Source of the DNA: Aliivibrio sp.
GTDB lineage: Bacteria; Pseudomonadota; Gammaproteobacteria; Enterobacterales; Vibrionaceae
Direction: 5' to 3'
Length of the DNA: 64,000 nucleotides
Assembly: GCA_016764915.1 (NCBI GenBank)
Contig: JAESQY010000060.1
Location: 1 to 64,000 of the forward strand
The notes under the pieces were generated by a model. That model had not been told where the DNA came from. It did not search any database and worked only from the letters and a program-made list of their open reading frames with translations. Position numbers and translations under genes: made by a program. Shown here one piece after another: positions 62,421 to 64,000 of the stretch (position 1 is its first letter; each line of letters begins with the position of its first letter).

Positions 62421-63368
62421 ATGTTTCAGTTAATGAAAACAGACAAAGTGATCGACTTTATGCGTTGGTCAAAGGGTGCCTTTTTCTTCTCGTTATTGAT
62501 GATAGGTGCTTCGATTGCAACATTATCAACAAACTGGTTGAATTGGGGTTTAGATTTTACCGGTGGAACCCTAATTGAAGTAGGTTTTGAACACCCTGCG
62601 GATCTGGAAAAAATTCGTTCCTCTCTTGAGGTTTCTGGTTTTGGCGATGCGACAGTGCAGAGCTTTGGTACTGCGAGAGATGTCATCGTTCGTCTTCGCC
62701 CTCGTGATGATGCTAAAGGTGCCGTTCTCGGTAACCAAATATTGGATGCCCTACAGCAAGGTACGGGTGACAGTGTTGAGATGCGTCGTATCGAGTTTGT
62801 TGGTCCAAATGTAGGCGGAGAATTGGCCGAGGCAGGTGGCCTTGCTATCTTAGTGTCACTGATTTGTATTATGCTCTATGTTTCAATGCGTTTTCAGTGG
62901 CGTCTTGCTGCGGGTGCTGTGTTGGCATTGGCACACGATGTAATTATTACACTGGGTATCTTTTCTATATTGAATATTGAAGTTGACTTGACCATTGTGG
63001 CGGCGCTATTAACCGTAGTGGGTTATTCACTGAACGATACCATTGTTGTGTTTGACCGTATTCGAGAGAATTTCCGTAAAATGCGTAAAGGTGATTCGAT
63101 TGAAGTGATGAACAACTCGGTAACTCAAACGTTAAGTCGAACATTAATTACTTCCGGAACCACTCTTTTTGTTGTTATTGCTTTGTTTACTCAAGGTGGG
63201 GCAATGATTCACGGCTTTGCCTTAGCATTATTGTTAGGTATTACGGTTGGTACTTACTCTTCAATTTATGTCGCCTCAGCATTAGCTCTGAAACTTGGTA
63301 TTACCCGAGAGCACCTAATGCCACCGCAAATAGACAAAGAGGGGGAGGAGATCGAGGAGATGCCATAG
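62421..63368 (+). CDS. secF: Protein translocase subunit SecF
   Basis: Partner of SecD. The 315 residues have six membrane segments, a short periplasmic domain beginning WGLDFTGGTLIEVGF, and the family motif VVGYSLNDTIVVFDRIREN. It starts 12 bases after secD, so the two are co-transcribed and probably coupled. Confidence 0.97.
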   Translation: MFQLMKTDKVIDFMRWSKGAFFFSLLMIGASIATLSTNWLNWGLDFTGGTLIEVGFEHPADLEKIRSSLEVSGFGDATVQSFGTARDVIVRLRPRDDAKGAVLGNQILDALQQGTGDSVEMRRIEFVGPNVGGELAEAGGLAILVSLICIMLYVSMRFQWRLAAGAVLALAHDVIITLGIFSILNIEVDLTIVAALLTVVGYSLNDTIVVFDRIRENFRKMRKGDSIEVMNNSVTQTLSRTLITSGTTLFVVIALFTQGGAMIHGFALALLLGITVGTYSSIYVASALALKLGITREHLMPPQIDKEGEEIEEMP

Positions 63369-63413
63369 GGTCTTCTTACTATACTTTGCCGTTAGTAATT
63401 ACACTGGCGGCAA

Positions 63414-63448
63414 TAAAAAAGCCAGAATTATTAATTCTGGCTTTTTTT
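63414..63448. terminator. Bidirectional terminator between secF and suhB
   Basis: A perfect 9-bp stem GCCAGAATT / AATTCTGGC with a 3-base loop, an A-run before and T7 after. Confidence 0.92.
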
Positions 63449-63477
63449 ATGTAGAGAGTAATCACTCTCTAGGTATT

Positions 63478-64000
63478 CTATTTCATCATTGCGTCGTTGC
63501 CGTTCTCACGGATTTTCTTCAGCATAGGTTTGATGATTCGTGCACAACCAGCAACAATGTTACCAGAGACTAGGTGGTTTGTTCCGCCAGAAAAATCAGT
63601 ACAGATAACGCCAGCTTCACGAGCAATTAACTCTCCAGCTGCCATATCCCAAGGCTTTAGGCCTAATTCGAAATAACCATCAACTCGCCCAGCCGCAAGA
63701 TAGCATAAATCAAGAGAAGGAACGCCATTTTGACGAACATCTGCGCATTCGATAAACATCGAAGCTAAGATTTTCATGTAGCTTTCAGAGTGTTGTTTCT
63801 GTTTTGTTGGGAAAGTTGTTGCTAACGTCGTTCCAGCTAAATCACGAGACTCTTTAACACGAATTCGTTGATTGTTTAGCTGAGCACCACCACCACGAGT
63901 ACCCGTGAATAACTCGTTACGCATTGGATCGTAGACACAGGCAACTTCAGTGCGGCCGCGCATACGTAAAGCGATGGATATTGAGAAGTGAGGATGACCG
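63478..64000 (-). CDS. suhB: Inositol-1-monophosphatase family protein SuhB (5' end outside window)
   Basis: Member of the FIG superfamily; in E. coli SuhB joins the rRNA antitermination complex with NusA as well as having phosphatase activity. The frame is open through the window edge (residues GHPHFSISIALRM precede Met at 63963), so about 174 C-terminal residues are seen and the first part is missing. The C-terminal metal motif is KPWDMAAGELIAREAG, and VYDPMRNELFTGTRGGGAQLN is SuhB-like. The N-terminal metal site (DPxDGT) lies outside the window. Confidence 0.95.
   Translation of the reverse strand, partial: GHPHFSISIALRMRGRTEVACVYDPMRNELFTGTRGGGAQLNNQRIRVKESRDLAGTTLATTFPTKQKQHSESYMKILASMFIECADVRQNGVPSLDLCYLAAGRVDGYFELGLKPWDMAAGELIAREAGVICTDFSGGTNHLVSGNIVAGCARIIKPMLKKIRENGNDAMMK

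Overview
The window reads as a contiguous chromosomal segment of a member of the Vibrionaceae. The base is low-to-moderate GC, codon use looks uniform, and nearly every gene is a core gammaproteobacterial gene. The family call rests on lineage markers: a VpsR-type biofilm regulator beside lysS, an OmpU-type porin beside greA, a HlyU-type ArsR regulator beside rpsT, a Na+/phosphate cotransporter of the NptA type, a RocS-like GGDEF-EAL protein beside the ubiU/ubiV pair, and an OxyR2-like regulator divergent from a 2-Cys peroxiredoxin. I cannot name the species. I see no insertion sequence, prophage, integron, CRISPR array or rRNA operon.

Layout. 1-4255: end of lysS, vpsR, a small conserved gene and mutH. 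4256-4843: a long intergenic region with a cluster of DnaA-box-like sites and a CRP-like palindrome. 4844-10140: rppH, ptsP, a TauE/SafE permease, lgt and thyA, all rightward. 10205-13718: nptA (leftward, behind a candidate Pho box), a small secreted orphan, nhaR, hlyU and rpsT. 13926-22272: murJ, then ribF-ileS-lspA-fkpB-ispH and dapB; ispH carries an apparent single-base deletion just after its start codon. 22273-27152: carAB behind a long AT-rich leader. 27229-29733: dacB and ompU, leftward. 30270-36716: greA, yhbY, rlmE-ftsH, folP-glmM and secG. 36750-46177: tRNA-Leu, then the tRNA-fMet-rimP-nusA-infB-rbfA-truB-rpsO-pnp transcription/translation cluster. 46268-53460: nlpI, ubiV-ubiU, rocS, ubiT-yhbS and holD-rimI. 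53664-57438: prfC, peroxiredoxin, oxyR2 and a CBS-domain protein. 57740-64000: queA-tgt-yajC-secD-secF and the 3' part of suhB.

How the genes work together. Most serve translation and RNA (lysS, ileS, infB, nusA, rimP, rbfA, truB, rpsO, rpsT, pnp, rlmE, yhbY, queA, tgt, prfC, rimI, rppH) or envelope and export (lgt, lspA, murJ, glmM, dacB, secG, yajC/secD/secF, nlpI, ompU). Two genes bear on c-di-GMP control of biofilm: vpsR, a c-di-GMP-responsive activator in its family, and rocS, a likely phosphodiesterase. ubiU/ubiV/ubiT form the oxygen-independent ubiquinone pathway, and FNR-like sites in front of both units fit anaerobic control. The peroxiredoxin/OxyR2 pair is a self-contained peroxide response.

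The window is mainly ordinary core genome. The observations most worth checking are the ispH frameshift, the DnaA-box cluster, the candidate Pho box before nptA, and the FNR-like promoter before ubiT. I found no convincing undescribed multi-gene system.
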